This document shows positions 8,902 to 18,854 of a stretch of 64,000 bases of DNA, one piece after another (position 1 is the stretch's first letter; each line of letters opens with the position of its first letter). Source of the stretch: Oscillospiraceae bacterium. GTDB taxonomy: Bacteria; Bacillota; Clostridia; Oscillospirales; Oscillospiraceae. Below the pieces are notes generated by a model. The model had not been told where the DNA came from and made no database searches. It saw only the letters and a list, made by a program, of their open reading frames with translations. The position numbers and the translations under genes were made by a program. The stretch spans positions 186,001 to 250,000 of the forward strand of contig CAJTEA010000001.1 of the NCBI GenBank assembly GCA_910575265.1, in the 5' to 3' direction.

Positions 8902-9350
8902 AAAAATTGATGTGTCCGGAATGGCGCTCACTGTGCCATTCCGGCACATATCTGTCCACACGCCCGTGCGTTCGGACAAAAATTTCCTTGCAATGCGGCG
9001 TTTGCTGGAGTATAATCAATCGTTGTGTCATGGCGGGACAACTTAAATTGCTCCACACGCAGCCGTGCGTTCCACACCCGCGCCCCATGAAAACTCCCGG
9101 AACAGCCGGGAAAGTGCCATGGCCGTGATTAGAGAACGCGCGCCCCATTGGTCAAATCCGCGGCCGCGGTTTTGATAGGAAGTACCCGTCCGGCCTACGT
9201 GTACAGGCCGCGGCGGACTTCCGCGTATAAAAATGTACCTGCCCCAACCAGGTACGAAGGCGGTCAACAGGTCGCAGGACGGACCTAACCTGCGATACCT
9301 TGCCGTCTATACCGGAGCCATCCGGTAATCTGTATAGGAGGTAAACACGC
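8902..9350 (+). promoter_or_regulatory. 449-bp break in the operon: hairpin, promoter and structured leader for rpsH
   Basis: No gene is supported here. After rpsN there is a strong hairpin (CCGGAATGGC at 8916-8925 with 8935-8944, extended by TGTG/CACA) lacking a T-run. It is followed by a promoter at 8988-9016 and about 330 nt of GC-rich leader. The leader holds short stems, for example CCGG at 9312-9315 with 9322-9325 nested in CTATA/TATAG. The layout suggests separate control of the rpsH-to-rplQ half, perhaps by a ribosomal protein such as S8; the regulator is inferred only. Confidence 0.5.
8988..9016 (+). promoter_or_regulatory. Internal sigma-A promoter before rpsH
   Basis: TTGCAA at 8988-8993 and a perfect TATAAT at 9011-9016 with a 17-bp spacer. 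It would let rpsH and the following genes be transcribed independently of the S10 promoter. Confidence 0.75.
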
Positions 9351-9749
9351 ATGCAAATCACCGACCCTATCGCGGATATGCTGACCCGGATCCGCAACGC
9401 GAACAACGCCAAGCATGACACCGTGGACGTTCCCGCGTCCAACATGAAGAAATCCATTGCGCAGATCCTGCTGGATGAGGGCTATATCAAGAACTTCCAG
9501 CTCATCGACGACGGAACTCAGGGTGTCATCCGCATCGCTCTGAAGTACAACGCCGGCAAGGAGAAGGTCATCTCCGGCCTGAAGCGGGTGTCCAAGCCCG
9601 GCCTCCGGGTGTACGCCGGCGCCGACGAGCTGCCCAAGGTCCTGCGCGGCCTGGGTATCGCCATTGTTTCCACGTCCAAGGGCGTCATGACCGACAAGAA
9701 GGCCCGTCAGGCCCATGTCGGCGGCGAAGTCCTGGCATTTATCTGGTAA
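9351..9749 (+). CDS. rpsH: 30S ribosomal protein S8
   Basis: S8 (132 residues) binds the central domain of 16S rRNA and in E. coli represses the spc operon by binding its m[21 protein letters not shown] and [20 protein letters not shown] are signatures. TAGGAGGTAAACACGC precedes the start, at the end of the long leader. Confidence 0.98.
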   Translation: MQITDPIADMLTRIRNANNAKHDTVDVPASNMKKSIAQILLDEGYIKNFQLIDDGTQGVIRIALKYNAGKEKVISGLKRVSKPGLRVYAGADELPKVLRGLGIAIVSTSKGVMTDKKARQAHVGGEVLAFIW

Positions 9750-9764
9750 GGAGGGTTATAGGAT

Positions 9765-10310
9765 ATGTCCAGAATTGGTAGAGCTCCTATCGCCATTCCC
9801 GCCGGAGTGGAGATCAAGGTAGAGGACAACAACGTTGTCACCGTCAAGGGCCCCAAGGGCACCCTGACGCAGCAGTTCAACCCCAACATGGCCATCGCCA
9901 TGGAAAACGGGGAACTGAAGGTCACCCGTCCCAACGACGCCAAGGAGAACCGCGCCCTTCACGGCCTGACCCGCACCCTCATCCACAACATGGTGGTGGG
10001 CGTGACCGAGGGCTTCAAGAAGGAGCTGGATGTCAACGGTGTGGGTTACCGTGTGGCCAAGGAAGGCAATAAGCTGGTCATGAACCTGGGTTATTCCCAC
10101 CAGGTGACCGTGGAGGAGCAGGACGGCATCACCATCGAGGTTCCCGGCCCCAACAAGATTATCATCCACGGCTGCGACAAGCAGAAGGTGGGCCAGTTTG
10201 CCGCCGAAGTGAGAGAGAAGCGTCCCCCCGAGCCCTACAAGGGCAAGGGTATCAAGTATACCGACGAGGTCATCCGCCGCAAGGCTGGTAAGACCGGCGC
10301 CAAGAAGTAA
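9765..10310 (+). CDS. rplF: 50S ribosomal protein L6
   Basis: L6 (181 residues) has two similar domains near the factor-binding site. [17 protein letters not shown] starts the protein, and [20 protein letters not shown] near the end is the rRNA-binding signature. Confidence 0.98.
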   Translation: MSRIGRAPIAIPAGVEIKVEDNNVVTVKGPKGTLTQQFNPNMAIAMENGELKVTRPNDAKENRALHGLTRTLIHNMVVGVTEGFKKELDVNGVGYRVAKEGNKLVMNLGYSHQVTVEEQDGITIEVPGPNKIIIHGCDKQKVGQFAAEVREKRPPEPYKGKGIKYTDEVIRRKAGKTGAKK

Positions 10311-10327
10311 AAGGAGGTGTGCCACTT

Positions 10328-10687
10328 ATGATCAACAGACCGGATACCCGCTCCCAGCGCATCAAGCGCCATAAGCGTGTGCGTGCTAAGATTTCCGGCA
10401 CGCCCGAGCGTCCCCGTCTCTGCGTCTTCCGCAGTGAGACCAACATCTATGCCCAGGTCATCGACGATGTGAACGGCGTGACCCTGGTCTCCGCTTCTTC
10501 CCTGGAGAAGGACTTCAAGGTAGAGGGCACCAAGTCCGACGCCGCCAAGCAGGTGGGCGTGAACGTGGCGGAACGTGCCAAGGCCAAGGGCATCGAGACC
10601 GTGGTGTTCGACCGCGGCGGCTATGTCTATCACGGCCGCGTGAAGGCTCTGGCCGAGGGCGCCCGCGAGGGCGGCCTGCAATTCTAA
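10328..10687 (+). CDS. rplR: 50S ribosomal protein L18
   Basis: L18 (119 residues) binds 5S rRNA together with L5. It has the N-terminal basic arm ([20 protein letters not shown]) and the ending [20 protein letters not shown]. An in-frame GTG at 10319 overlaps the AAGGAGGTGT ribosome binding site, so the ATG at 10328 is used. Confidence 0.97.
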   Translation: MINRPDTRSQRIKRHKRVRAKISGTPERPRLCVFRSETNIYAQVIDDVNGVTLVSASSLEKDFKVEGTKSDAAKQVGVNVAERAKAKGIETVVFDRGGYVYHGRVKALAEGAREGGLQF

Positions 10688-10705
10688 GGGAGGAGGAAGT
10701 AACAA

Positions 10706-11206
10706 ATGGCTAGATTTGAAAGAGAGCCCAGCGAGTTCGTTGAAAAGCTGGTCTATCTGAACCGCGTATCTAAAACCGTCAAGGGCGGCCGCGTGGCCAA
10801 GTTCTCCGCCCTGATGGTGGTCGGCGACGAGAAGGGCCGCGTGGGCTTCGGCCTGGGCAAGGCCGCCGAGGTGCCCGAGGCCATCCGCAAGGGCATTGAG
10901 GACGCCAAGAAGAACATGATTAACGTGTCTCTGTCCGGCACCACCATTCCCCATGAGGTGATCGGTGAGTTCGGCGCCGGCCGGGTGCTGATGAAGCCCG
11001 CCGCCCCCGGTACCGGCGTCATCGCCGGCGGCCCCGTCCGCGCCGTGATGGAAGCCATCGGCATTAAGGACATCCGTACCAAGTGCCTGCGCTCCAACAA
11101 TCCGCAGAACGTGGTCTCCGCCACCTTCGAGGGCCTGAAGTCCCTGCGCACCCCCGAGGAAGTGGCCCGCGTCCGCGGCAAGAGCGTGGAAGAGATCTTG
11201 GGTTAA
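10706..11206 (+). CDS. rpsE: 30S ribosomal protein S5
   Basis: S5 (166 residues) is a fidelity protein at the mRNA entry. [12 protein letters not shown] appears here as [20 protein letters not shown], with the spectinomycin-site loop preserved. [17 protein letters not shown] is the second signature. Confidence 0.98.
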   Translation: MARFEREPSEFVEKLVYLNRVSKTVKGGRVAKFSALMVVGDEKGRVGFGLGKAAEVPEAIRKGIEDAKKNMINVSLSGTTIPHEVIGEFGAGRVLMKPAAPGTGVIAGGPVRAVMEAIGIKDIRTKCLRSNNPQNVVSATFEGLKSLRTPEEVARVRGKSVEEILG

Positions 11207-11218
11207 GGAGGGTCAAAC

Positions 11219-11401
11219 ATGGCTAATCTGAATATTAAGCTGGTCAAGAGCCTCAACGGCCGCGTCGCCAAGCACAAGGCGACCGCCGAGGCCCTGGGCC
11301 TCCGCAAGATCGGCGACACCACCGTGCAGCCCGACAATGAGGCTACCCGGGGCAAGATCGCCCACATCGGCTACCTGCTCCAGGTGTCCGAGGAAAACTA
11401 A
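11219..11401 (+). CDS. rpmD: 50S ribosomal protein L30
   Basis: L30 (60 residues) follows rpsE by 12 bp after [30 protein letters not shown] and the conserved glycine-lysine-isoleucine segment after it match the short bacterial form. Confidence 0.97.
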   Translation: MANLNIKLVKSLNGRVAKHKATAEALGLRKIGDTTVQPDNEATRGKIAHIGYLLQVSEEN

Positions 11402-11417
11402 CGAGGAGGCGCACGAC

Positions 11418-11858
11418 ATGAATCTGCATGAACTTTCCCCCGCCCCTGGTTCCAACACCAAGGCCTACCGCAAGGGCCGGGGCGCCGGTTCCGGCAACGG
11501 CAAGACCGCCGGCCGGGGCCACAAGGGCCAGTGGGCCCGCTCTGGCGGCGGCGTCCGCGTGGGCTTTGAGGGCGGCCAGATGCCTCTGGCCCGCCGCCTG
11601 CCCAAGCGGGGCTTCCACAACATCTTCGCCAAGCCTCTGGAGGCCGTCAATGTCTCCGCCCTGGAGAAATTCGAGGACGGCGCCACGGTGGATGTCGATA
11701 TGCTGCGGGCAAAGGGCATTCTGACCAAGTGCCAGTACGGCGTCAAGATCCTGGGCAATGGCGAACTCTCCAAGAAACTGATTGTAAAGGCTTCCGCTTT
11801 CTCCGCCTCCGCCAAGCAGAAAATCGTGGCCGCCGGCGGTAAGTGGGAGGTGGTCTGA
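11418..11858 (+). CDS. rplO: 50S ribosomal protein L15
   Basis: L15 (146 residues) is a late-assembly protein. [20 protein letters not shown] and the Gly-rich [15 protein letters not shown] segment are diagnostic. The frame is open further upstream to 11337, but that part overlaps rpmD; the ATG at 11418 has ACGAGGAGGC before it. Confidence 0.97.
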   Translation: MNLHELSPAPGSNTKAYRKGRGAGSGNGKTAGRGHKGQWARSGGGVRVGFEGGQMPLARRLPKRGFHNIFAKPLEAVNVSALEKFEDGATVDVDMLRAKGILTKCQYGVKILGNGELSKKLIVKASAFSASAKQKIVAAGGKWEVV

Positions 11859-11860
11859 GT

Positions 11861-13252
11861 ATGATTCAGACCATCCGTAACGCCTGGCGGGTGCCGGAGC
11901 TGAAAAAGAAGATGCTGTTCACCATCATGGCGCTGCTCATCTTCCGTCTCGGTTCCGCGATCCCGGTGCCCTATATCGATTCCGCTTCTCTCCAGAGCTA
12001 TCTGGACAGCCAGAGCGGTACCATTCTGGGGCTGATGAACGCCATGAGCGGCTCCGCCTTCTCCATGGCGACGGTATTCGCTCTGTCCATCCAGCCCTAT
12101 ATCAACAGCTCCATCATCATCCAGCTGCTGACTGTGGCCATCCCCGCTCTGGAGCGTATGGCCCGTGACGGCGGCGAGGAGGGGCGCAAGAAGATCGCCT
12201 CCATCACCCGGTACACCACCGTGGCCATCGCGCTGCTTCAGGGCTACGGCTACTACAGCCTGGTCAACAGCTACGGGCTGGTCAACGGCGGCGCTCTGCC
12301 CGGCTTCTGGGTGGGGCTGGTGATCGTGATCTCCTTTACCGCCGGCTCCGCCTTCCTGATGTGGCTGGGTGAGCAAATCACCGAGTTCGGCATCGGAAAC
12401 GGTATTTCTATCATTTTGTTCGCCGGCATCGTGTCCCGGTTCCCCCAGATGTGCATCGACGGCATCAATGGCTTCCGGACCTGGCTGACCGTCAACGGCG
12501 GCGCCGCCAAGCTGATGGAGGACAACGAGGGCATGACCGAGGAGATCGCCCAGAGCTATATCGACGCCCTGAAGCCCAGCGCCCTGGCCCCCTGGACCAT
12601 CGCGCTTATTATCATCGGCATGCTGGCCCTGGTGGTCTTCATCGTCTATATCAATAACGCCGAGCGCCGCATCCCGGTGCAGTACGCCAAGCGCGTCGTT
12701 GGCCGGAAGATGTACGGCGGCCAGTCCACTCACATCCCCATGAAGGTGAGCATGGCCGGCGTTATGCCTATCATCTTCGCCCAGTCCATCGCCTCCCTGC
12801 CCGCCACTATCGGCGCGTTTATGGGCGTCACCGTGGAGAGCGAGGGGTTCGGCGGCGGCATGATGCGTCTGTTTGATACCACCAAGCCCTTCTACAGCGT
12901 GTTGTATTTCCTGCTCATCGTGGGCTTCAGCTACTTCTACTCCACCATGGCCTTCAACCCTGTGGAGGTGGCCAACAACCTGAAGAAGAACGGCGGCTTT
13001 ATCCCCGGCCTGCGGCCCGGCAAGCCCACCTGTGACTTCCTGATGAAGGTGCTCAACAAGATTACCATGTTCGGCGCTCTGTACCTGTCCGTGATTGCCA
13101 TCGCCCCCATCATCACCGGCAATCTGGTGGGTTACAGCTCCCTTGCGATCGGCGGCACCTCCGTTATCATCGTGGTGGGCGTCGCCCTGGAGACCGTGAA
13201 ACAGATGGAGGCCCAGATGCTTATGCGGCATTATAAGGGCTTCCTGGAGTAA
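11861..13252 (+). CDS. secY: Preprotein translocase subunit SecY
   Basis: SecY (463 residues) is the ten-helix channel of the Sec translocon in the cytoplasmic membrane, acting with SecE, SecG and SecA. MIQTIRNAWRVPELKKKMLF, the plug/TM2 region around QPYINSSIIIQLLTVAIPAL, and RRIPVQYAKRVVGRKMYGGQ are typical. A segment of about 35 residues with an acidic, Asn-rich core (near residues 207-237) lengthens the loop after TM5. The ATG at 11861 is 2 bp after the rplO stop and has GGGAGGTGG upstream. Confidence 0.97.
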   Translation: MIQTIRNAWRVPELKKKMLFTIMALLIFRLGSAIPVPYIDSASLQSYLDSQSGTILGLMNAMSGSAFSMATVFALSIQPYINSSIIIQLLTVAIPALERMARDGGEEGRKKIASITRYTTVAIALLQGYGYYSLVNSYGLVNGGALPGFWVGLVIVISFTAGSAFLMWLGEQITEFGIGNGISIILFAGIVSRFPQMCIDGINGFRTWLTVNGGAAKLMEDNEGMTEEIAQSYIDALKPSALAPWTIALIIIGMLALVVFIVYINNAERRIPVQYAKRVVGRKMYGGQSTHIPMKVSMAGVMPIIFAQSIASLPATIGAFMGVTVESEGFGGGMMRLFDTTKPFYSVLYFLLIVGFSYFYSTMAFNPVEVANNLKKNGGFIPGLRPGKPTCDFLMKVLNKITMFGALYLSVIAIAPIITGNLVGYSSLAIGGTSVIIVVGVALETVKQMEAQMLMRHYKGFLE

Positions 13253-13264
13253 GGGGAACGTGCT

Positions 13265-13903
13265 ATGGGTATGAAACTGATCCTTCTGGGCGCCCCCGGC
13301 GCCGGCAAAGGCACCCAGGCCGAGATTCTCAGCGCCAAGCTGGGTATCCCTACCATTTCCACCGGCAATATCCTCCGCGCCGCCATCAAGGAGGGAACCC
13401 CCACCGGGCTGGAGGCCAAGAGCTATATGGACGCCGGCAAGCTGGTGCCTGATTCTGTGATTATCGGCATTGTGGCGGACCGTCTGGCCCAGCCCGACTG
13501 TGAAAAGGGCTTCATTCTGGACGGGGTGCCCCGCACCATCGGTCAGGCCGAGGCGCTGGACGCCGCCGGCGTCACCTTCGACCATGTGCTGTCCATCGAG
13601 ATCTCCGACGGAGAGATTGAGGAGCGCATGTCCGGCCGCCGGGTGTGCCAGAGTTGCGGCGCTCCCTACCATGTGAAGGCCAAGCCCCCCAAGGCGGAGG
13701 GCGTGTGCGACTCCTGCGGCGGGCCTCTGGTCCAGCGGGAGGACGACCGGGCGGAGACCGTCCGGAAGCGTCTGGCGGTCTATCATGAGGAGACCGAGCC
13801 CCTGAAGGGCTTTTACGAAGGCAAGGGCATCCTGGCTCCCGTGGCCAATCAGGACACCATTGAGGGGACCAACAAGGGTATTATGGAGGCGCTGGGGCTC
13901 TAA
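13265..13903 (+). CDS. adk: Adenylate kinase, zinc-lid form
   Basis: A 212-residue enzyme catalysing ATP + AMP to 2 ADP. P-loop [10 protein letters not shown] at residues 9-18, AMP-binding DGVPRT and the lid CQSCG...CDSCGG with four cysteines for zinc. It is the usual partner of secY and map in this operon; the last base of its stop is the A of the next ATG. Confidence 0.97.
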   Translation: MGMKLILLGAPGAGKGTQAEILSAKLGIPTISTGNILRAAIKEGTPTGLEAKSYMDAGKLVPDSVIIGIVADRLAQPDCEKGFILDGVPRTIGQAEALDAAGVTFDHVLSIEISDGEIEERMSGRRVCQSCGAPYHVKAKPPKAEGVCDSCGGPLVQREDDRAETVRKRLAVYHEETEPLKGFYEGKGILAPVANQDTIEGTNKGIMEALGL

Positions 13904-14679
13904 TGGCGCTGGAAATGATATCACTGAAATCCCAACGGGAGATCGAGGCCATGCGCCGGGCCGGGCGGCTTACCGCCCAGGCCCGGGCTCTGGCCGGCTC
14001 CATGATCCGGCCAGGCGTGACCACCCATGAGATCGACCAGGCCGTCCGCCGCTTTATCGAGAGCCACGGGGCCAAGCCCTCTTTTCTGGGCTACGGAGGC
14101 TTTCCGGGCTCCGCCTGCATCTCCGTCAATGAGGAGGTCATTCACGGCATCCCGGGCTCCCGGAAGCTGAAGGAGGGCGACATCGTCAGCGTCGACGTGG
14201 GCGCCTTTATCGGCGGCTTTCACGGGGACTGCGCCGCCACCTACCCCTGCGGCCAGGTGAGCGAGGAGGCTATGAAGCTGATCCGGGTTACCCAGCAGAG
14301 CTTTTGGGAGGGCATCAAAATGGCCCGCAAGGGCTGCCGGGTGAGCGATATCGGCCACGCGGTCCAGACCTATGTGGAATCCTTTGGATTCTCCGTCGTC
14401 CGGGACTTCGTGGGCCACGGCGTGGGCGCCAGGCTCCACGAACCCCCCGAGGTGCGCAATTTCGGCGCTCCGGGTCACGGCCCCCGGCTCCAGCCGGGGA
14501 TGACCATCGCGGTGGAGCCAATGGTGTGCGCCGGAGACTGGCATGTGAAGGTGCTGTCCGACAAGTGGACCACCGTGTCCCAGGACGGCTCGCTCACCGC
14601 CCACTATGAGAACAGTCTGCTGATTACCGACGGGGACCCGGAAATCCTCACCGTCACCGAGGACGGGGCCTATGTATAA
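13903..14679 (+). CDS. map: Methionine aminopeptidase, type I
   Basis: A 258-residue dimetal peptidase that removes the N-terminal Met from nascent proteins. Metal ligands are visible in DVGAFIGGFHGDCAATY (two Asp), GHGVGARLHEPPEV (His) and the two Glu of AVEPMVCAGD and HYENSLLIT. The start overlaps the adk stop by one base. Confidence 0.97.
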   Translation: MALEMISLKSQREIEAMRRAGRLTAQARALAGSMIRPGVTTHEIDQAVRRFIESHGAKPSFLGYGGFPGSACISVNEEVIHGIPGSRKLKEGDIVSVDVGAFIGGFHGDCAATYPCGQVSEEAMKLIRVTQQSFWEGIKMARKGCRVSDIGHAVQTYVESFGFSVVRDFVGHGVGARLHEPPEVRNFGAPGHGPRLQPGMTIAVEPMVCAGDWHVKVLSDKWTTVSQDGSLTAHYENSLLITDGDPEILTVTEDGAYV

Positions 14680-14971
14680 CTACACAGGCTGGGTCGTCCG
14701 GGCAACTGCCGGACGGGACAAGGATGGTGTCTTTGTCATTGTGGGTGTGGACCAGGGAAAGGCCCGGCTGCTGCTGGCGGACGGAAAGCGGCGGAAAATC
14801 GCCCGTCCAAAGGCCAAAAAACTGGGACATGTCACAGCTTTGACAGACCGCCAAAGCATGTATGACCATCCCGTGATTCACAGTCTGCGACAGGGAGAAC
14901 CGGTCTCCGACCGGGCATTGAGACGGGCGCTGGCCGCCTTCAAGGAGGGATATACCCTTGGCGAAAGATGA
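14672..14971 (+). CDS. KOW-domain RNA-binding protein (L14e/YlqG-like)
   Basis: A 99-residue basic protein with an N-terminal KOW-like beta barrel ([20 protein letters not shown]) and a Lys/Arg-rich middle. Such small KOW proteins are often found between map and infA in Firmicutes and are probably ribosome- or RNA-associated; the exact role is unknown. It overlaps the end of map by 8 bp and the start of infA by 14 bp, so the three are tightly coupled. Confidence 0.85.
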   Translation: MYNYTGWVVRATAGRDKDGVFVIVGVDQGKARLLLADGKRRKIARPKAKKLGHVTALTDRQSMYDHPVIHSLRQGEPVSDRALRRALAAFKEGYTLGER

Positions 14972-15176
14972 TATGATCGAGTTGGAGGGCGTTGTCACCG
15001 AGGCCCTGCCCAACACCACATTCCATGTGGATATCGGAAATGGACACATTATCCTGGCACATATTTCCGGCAAGCTGCGGATGAACTTTATCCGTATCCT
15101 GCCCGGCGACAAGGTGACCGTTCAGATGTCACCCTACGACCTGACCAGGGGACGCATCACCTGGCGGTCCAAGTAA
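14958..15176 (+). CDS. infA: Translation initiation factor IF-1
   Basis: IF-1 (72 residues, standard) is an OB-fold protein occupying the A site during initiation. [20 protein letters not shown] and [20 protein letters not shown] are diagnostic. The start is TTG at 14958, with AAGGAGGGA 8 bp upstream, located inside the KOW gene. Confidence 0.97.
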   Translation: MAKDDMIELEGVVTEALPNTTFHVDIGNGHIILAHISGKLRMNFIRILPGDKVTVQMSPYDLTRGRITWRSK

Positions 15177-15195
15177 ACCATAAACGACCGGATAA

Positions 15196-15369
<174 letters not shown>

Positions 15370-15386
15370 TGGAGGTGCTGTAAAAA

Positions 15387-15752
15387 ATGGCTCGTTTAGC
15401 CGGTATTGACCTGCCGAGAGAGAAGAGAATCGAGATCGGCCTCACTTATATCTACGGCATTGGGCGCACCAGCGCCAACAAAATCCTGGCCAAGGCTGGG
15501 GTAAATCCCGACACCCGCGTGAAGGACCTCACCGAGGAGGACGAGGCCAAGCTGCGCGAGGTGCTCCACGACTACACCGTGGAGGGCGACCTGCGCCGCA
15601 ACGTGGCGATGGACATCAAGCGGCTCACCGAGATCGGCTGCTACCGGGGCATCCGCCACCGCAAGGGGCTGCCCGTCCGGGGCCAGCGGTCCAAGACCAA
15701 CGCCCGTACCCGTAAGGGTCCCAAGCGTACCGTCGCCAATAAGAAGAAGTAA
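15387..15752 (+). CDS. rpsM: 30S ribosomal protein S13
   Basis: S13 (121 residues) contacts the P-site tRNA and the 50[21 protein letters not shown], the helix-hairpin-helix following it, and the basic tail [20 protein letters not shown] fit the family. Confidence 0.98.
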   Translation: MARLAGIDLPREKRIEIGLTYIYGIGRTSANKILAKAGVNPDTRVKDLTEEDEAKLREVLHDYTVEGDLRRNVAMDIKRLTEIGCYRGIRHRKGLPVRGQRSKTNARTRKGPKRTVANKKK

Positions 15753-15764
15753 GGAGGGATACAC

Positions 15765-16163
15765 ATGGCTGCGAACAAAGGGAAAAAAGTGGCGCGCAAG
15801 CGCCGCGAACGCAAGAATGTAGAGAGGGGCCAGGTGCATATCCGCTCCTCCTTCAACAACACCATGGTCACCGTCACCGACGCGCAGGGCAACGCCCTGT
15901 CCTGGGCCTCCTCCGGCGGCCTGGGCTTCCGCGGCTCCAGAAAGTCCACCCCCTTCGCCGCTCAGACCGCCGCCGAGACGGCCGCCAAGGCCGCGATGGA
16001 GTATGGTCTGAAAACGGTCGAGGTCTATGTAAAGGGCCCCGGTCAGGGCCGCGAGGCCGCCATCCGGGCGCTGCAGGCCGTGGGCCTGGAGGTCACCCTC
16101 ATCAAGGACGTGACCCCCGTCCCCCACAACGGCTGCCGTCCCCCGAAGCGCCGCCGCGTCTGA
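15765..16163 (+). CDS. rpsK: 30S ribosomal protein S11
   Basis: S11 (132 residues) lines the platform near the E site. [20 protein letters not shown] and the C-terminal [15 protein letters not shown] are invariant features. Confidence 0.98.
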   Translation: MAANKGKKVARKRRERKNVERGQVHIRSSFNNTMVTVTDAQGNALSWASSGGLGFRGSRKSTPFAAQTAAETAAKAAMEYGLKTVEVYVKGPGQGREAAIRALQAVGLEVTLIKDVTPVPHNGCRPPKRRRV

Positions 16164-16186
16164 TCGATTGAAGGAGGTATTGACAG

Positions 16187-16789
16187 ATGGCTAGAAATAT
16201 GCAGCCCATCGCCAAGCGGTGCAAGGCGCTGAACCTGTCCCCCGCCGCCATGGGCTATGCCAAGAAGACAACCAACCGCAACCCCAAGGGTCAGATGCGC
16301 AAAAAGCAGTCTGAGTACGCCATGCAGCTGACCGAGAAGCAGAAGGTCAAATTTGTCTACGGCATCATGGAGAAGCAGTTCCATATGTACTATGAGAAGG
16401 CCAGCCGTATGCAGGGCAAGACAGGCGAGAACCTGCTCACCCTCATCGAGCGCCGGCTGGACAACGTGGTATACCGTCTGGGCTTCGCTATGACCCGCCG
16501 TGAGGCCCGCCAGCTCACCACCCACGGCCACTTCACCGTCAACGGCCAGCGGGTGGATATCCCCTCCTACCTGGTCAAGGTGGGCGACGTGATCGAGGTT
16601 CGGGAGAAGAGCCGCTCCTCCGTCAAGTTCAAGCGCCTGACCGGCGAGGACGCCCCTGTGGTCAACGTGCCCAAGTGGCTGGACCGCAACAAGAATACCC
16701 TCCAGGGCACTGTCGCTGCCATGCCCACCCGGGATGACATCGACTTCCCCGTGGAAGAGCACCTCATCGTCGAGCTGTATTCTAAGTAA
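16187..16789 (+). CDS. rpsD: 30S ribosomal protein S4
   Basis: S4 (200 residues) nucleates 30S assembly. The N-terminal cysteines of C+ forms are not present as a set. The S4 RNA-binding domain [20 protein letters not shown] is clear. AAGGAGGTATTGACAG precedes the ATG. S4 represses the alpha operon in several bacteria. Confidence 0.98.
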   Translation: MARNMQPIAKRCKALNLSPAAMGYAKKTTNRNPKGQMRKKQSEYAMQLTEKQKVKFVYGIMEKQFHMYYEKASRMQGKTGENLLTLIERRLDNVVYRLGFAMTRREARQLTTHGHFTVNGQRVDIPSYLVKVGDVIEVREKSRSSVKFKRLTGEDAPVVNVPKWLDRNKNTLQGTVAAMPTRDDIDFPVEEHLIVELYSK

Positions 16790-16928
16790 TCCCTTTGCCG
16801 GGCCGTTCCGGCTTTGGCTGGGGCGGCCTGGGAGGCGCGTTTCATAGACTTAGAGAACCCTCAGATATTGGTGAGCTGAATGAGGCGGCGCGAAGAGCGC
16901 CGCCGAGAAAAGGAGGGTATTCCAGCAT
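16790..16928 (+). promoter_or_regulatory. rpsD-rpoA spacer with GC-rich hairpin
   Basis: A 139-bp spacer. A perfect stem GGCGGCGC (16884-16891) with GCGCCGCC (16897-16904) sits just before the rpoA ribosome binding site AAGGAGGG. It has no T-run; it may modulate rpoA translation or RNA processing. Confidence 0.4.
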
Positions 16929-17879
16929 ATGATAGAAATCGAAAAGCCCCGCATTGAATGTACGGAACATCCCGGCGACGCCTCCTATGGCAAGTACGTG
17001 GTGGAGCCGCTGGAGCGGGGTTACGGCACCACCCTGGGCAACTCCCTGCGGCGGATTCTGCTGTCCTCTCTGCCGGGTACCGCGGTGACCTCCATCAAGA
17101 TCTCCGGGGTACAGCATGAGTTTACCACCATTCCCGGCGTCAAGGAGGATGTGACCGAGATCGTCCTCAATGTGAAGGGCATCATCGCCAAGCTGTACAG
17201 CGAGGGCACCAAGACCGTCCATATCGAGGCTGCCGGAGAGTGCAAGGTCACCGCCGGCGACATCAAGGCTGACGCCGATGTGGAGGTTCTGAATCCGGAC
17301 CTGCACATCGCCACCCTGGGTCCGGACGCCACCCTCTCCATGGAGCTGACCCTGTCCCATGGCCGGGGCTATGTCTCCGCTGACAAAAATAAGCCCGCCC
17401 AGTCCATCATCGGGGTGATCCCCGTGGACTCCATCTACACCCCCGTCCGCAAGGTCAATTATACGGTGGAAAACACCCGCGTGGGCGACGCCACCGACTA
17501 TGACAAGCTGACCCTGGAGGTGTGGACCAACGGCACCATCGACGCCCGGGACGCCGTCTCTCTGGGGGCCCGCATCCTGTGTGACCACTTCACCCTGTTT
17601 ACCGATCTGTCCGAGACCATGGGCAGCCGCTCCACCGTGGTGGAGAAGGCTGAAACCCAGCGGGACAAGGTGATGGAGATGACCATCGACGACATGGACC
17701 TGTCCGTCCGCTCCTACAACTGCCTGAAGCGGGCTAACATCAATACGGTGGAGGACCTGATCTCCAAGACCGAGGAAGAGATGATGAAGGTTCGGAACCT
17801 GGGCCGCAAGTCCCTGGAGGAGGTCATCAACAAGCTGTCCATGATGGGACTTTCCCTTGCCAGTGAGGAAAACAATTAA
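16929..17879 (+). CDS. rpoA: RNA polymerase alpha subunit
   Basis: Alpha (316 residues) assembles RNA polymerase and contacts UP elements. The N-terminal dimerisation domain has [20 protein letters not shown]. The C-terminal domain after an acidic linker holds [20 protein letters not shown] and [11 protein letters not shown]. It keeps the standard position between rpsD and rplQ. Confidence 0.98.
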   Translation: MIEIEKPRIECTEHPGDASYGKYVVEPLERGYGTTLGNSLRRILLSSLPGTAVTSIKISGVQHEFTTIPGVKEDVTEIVLNVKGIIAKLYSEGTKTVHIEAAGECKVTAGDIKADADVEVLNPDLHIATLGPDATLSMELTLSHGRGYVSADKNKPAQSIIGVIPVDSIYTPVRKVNYTVENTRVGDATDYDKLTLEVWTNGTIDARDAVSLGARILCDHFTLFTDLSETMGSRSTVVEKAETQRDKVMEMTIDDMDLSVRSYNCLKRANINTVEDLISKTEEEMMKVRNLGRKSLEEVINKLSMMGLSLASEENN

Positions 17880-17982
17880 GGAAAAGCGTATGTAACGTTC
17901 CGCTTGACCTGCGGCGTTTGCCGTCTGGAACTGAACGAATTGAATTCTGATCTCGCCACGCGAGGTCGAAGGAGTGTTTACC

Positions 17983-18327
17983 ATGTCTCAGAAGAACCGC
18001 AAGCTGGGCCGTACCAGCGACCAGCGTCGGGCCATGCTCCGCGCCATGGTCACCTATCTGCTGGAGAGCGGCCAGATCAAGACCACCGTCACCCGCGCCA
18101 AGGAAGTGGCTCCCGTGGCCGAGAAGATGATTACTCTGGCCAAGACCAATACCCTGGCCTCCTACCGGCAGGCCCTGTCCTACATCACCAAGGAGGACGT
18201 GGCCAACAAGCTGTTTAAGGAGATCGGACCCAAGTACGCTGACCGCAATGGCGGCTACACCCGTATCGTCCGCATCGGCCCCCGCCGGGGCGATGCCGCT
18301 GAGATGGCGATTATCCAGTTGGTATAA
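17983..18327 (+). CDS. rplQ: 50S ribosomal protein L17
   Basis: L17 (114 residues) is the last gene of the superoperon. [20 protein letters not shown] and [20 protein letters not shown] are diagnostic. The ATG at 17983 is chosen because a GTG at 17974 lies inside the GAAGGAGTG ribosome binding site. A strong terminator follows directly. Confidence 0.97.
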   Translation: MSQKNRKLGRTSDQRRAMLRAMVTYLLESGQIKTTVTRAKEVAPVAEKMITLAKTNTLASYRQALSYITKEDVANKLFKEIGPKYADRNGGYTRIVRIGPRRGDAAEMAIIQLV

Positions 18328-18330
18328 TGA

Positions 18331-18358
18331 AAATCCCGCCCGAGAGGGCGGGATTTTT
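18331..18358. terminator. Terminator of the ribosomal superoperon
   Basis: An 11-bp perfect stem AAATCCCGCCC / GGGCGGGATTT with a GAGA loop and T-run. It is A-rich on the other side, so it can also serve the convergent DtxR-type gene. Confidence 0.95.
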
Positions 18359-18363
18359 GCGTT

Positions 18364-18741
18364 TTACAATACAATTCCGTGCTGGAGCGCATGTTCTTTG
18401 ATTTTTTCAAAGCTCTCATCGCTCAGATCATGCTCCATCTTACAGGCGTCGGCGGAGGCGGTTTCCTCGCTTACGCCCAGGGAAACCAGAAAATGGGTCA
18501 ACAGCTTGTGGCGGTTATAAATGCGCTGGGCGATCTCCTCGCCTGGGGGGAGAAGGGTAATAAAGCCATCGCTGTCCATCTCGATATAGCCGTTTTCCCG
18601 AAAGCGCTTCATAGCCACGCTGACGCTGGGCTTGGTAATCTCAAGCTGATGAACCACATCAATGGAGCGCACATTGCCCAGACGTTCCCGTAAAATCAGG
18701 ATCGCCTCCAGATAATCCTCAGCAGATTCGTGAATATTCAT
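18364..18741 (-). CDS. DtxR/MntR-family metal-dependent repressor
   Basis: A 125-residue cytosolic regulator. The N-terminal winged helix covers MNIHESAEDYLEAILILRE to about residue 70 with recognition helix ITKPSVSVAMKRFRENGY. The dimer/metal domain follows, with metal-type ligands in EIAQRIYNRHKLLTHFLVSL, Cys-x-Met-Glu-His and SDESFEKIKEH. There is no SH3 domain, so it is of the short MntR-like size. It is divergent from feoAAB, whose promoter region carries TTAG/CTAA palindromes, which suggests Fe(II)- or Mn(II)-dependent control of feo. A frame extends upstream, but the ATG at 18741 has AGGAGGCG before it. Confidence 0.88.
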   Translation of the reverse strand: MNIHESAEDYLEAILILRERLGNVRSIDVVHQLEITKPSVSVAMKRFRENGYIEMDSDGFITLLPPGEEIAQRIYNRHKLLTHFLVSLGVSEETASADACKMEHDLSDESFEKIKEHALQHGIVL

Positions 18742-18811
18742 AAGCCGTACGCCTCCTGACTCAAAGCTTACCATAAACACAGACAAAAAGCAAGAAGATT
18801 CAGAAGAGGGC

Positions 18812-18840
18812 TTGACAAAATAAGTTAGTTCATATAAACT
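18812..18840 (+). promoter_or_regulatory. feo promoter
   Basis: TTGACA at 18812-18817, followed by TATAAA at 18833-18838 (15-bp spacer) or TAAACT at 18835-18840 (17 bp). It overlaps the palindrome at 18823-18844. Confidence 0.65.
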
Positions 18841-18844
18841 AACT
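18823..18844. promoter_or_regulatory. Palindromic operator candidate 1 (DtxR-type box)
   Basis: AGTTAGTT and AACTAACT form a perfect 8-bp inverted repeat around CATATA. It covers the -10 region of the feo promoter, an ideal place for repression by the adjacent DtxR-type protein. Confidence 0.65.
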
Positions 18845-18854
18845 ATTGAGATGA

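Noticed and set aside
8907-9128. 73-residue frame in the rpsN-rpsH gap
   Set aside because: Cys/Pro-rich, no ribosome binding site, and it runs through a promoter and a hairpin; leader RNA is a better explanation.
11465-13924. 819-residue minus-strand frame over rplO-secY-adk
   Set aside because: Covers three certain genes on the other strand; His/Gln/Gly-rich shadow translation.
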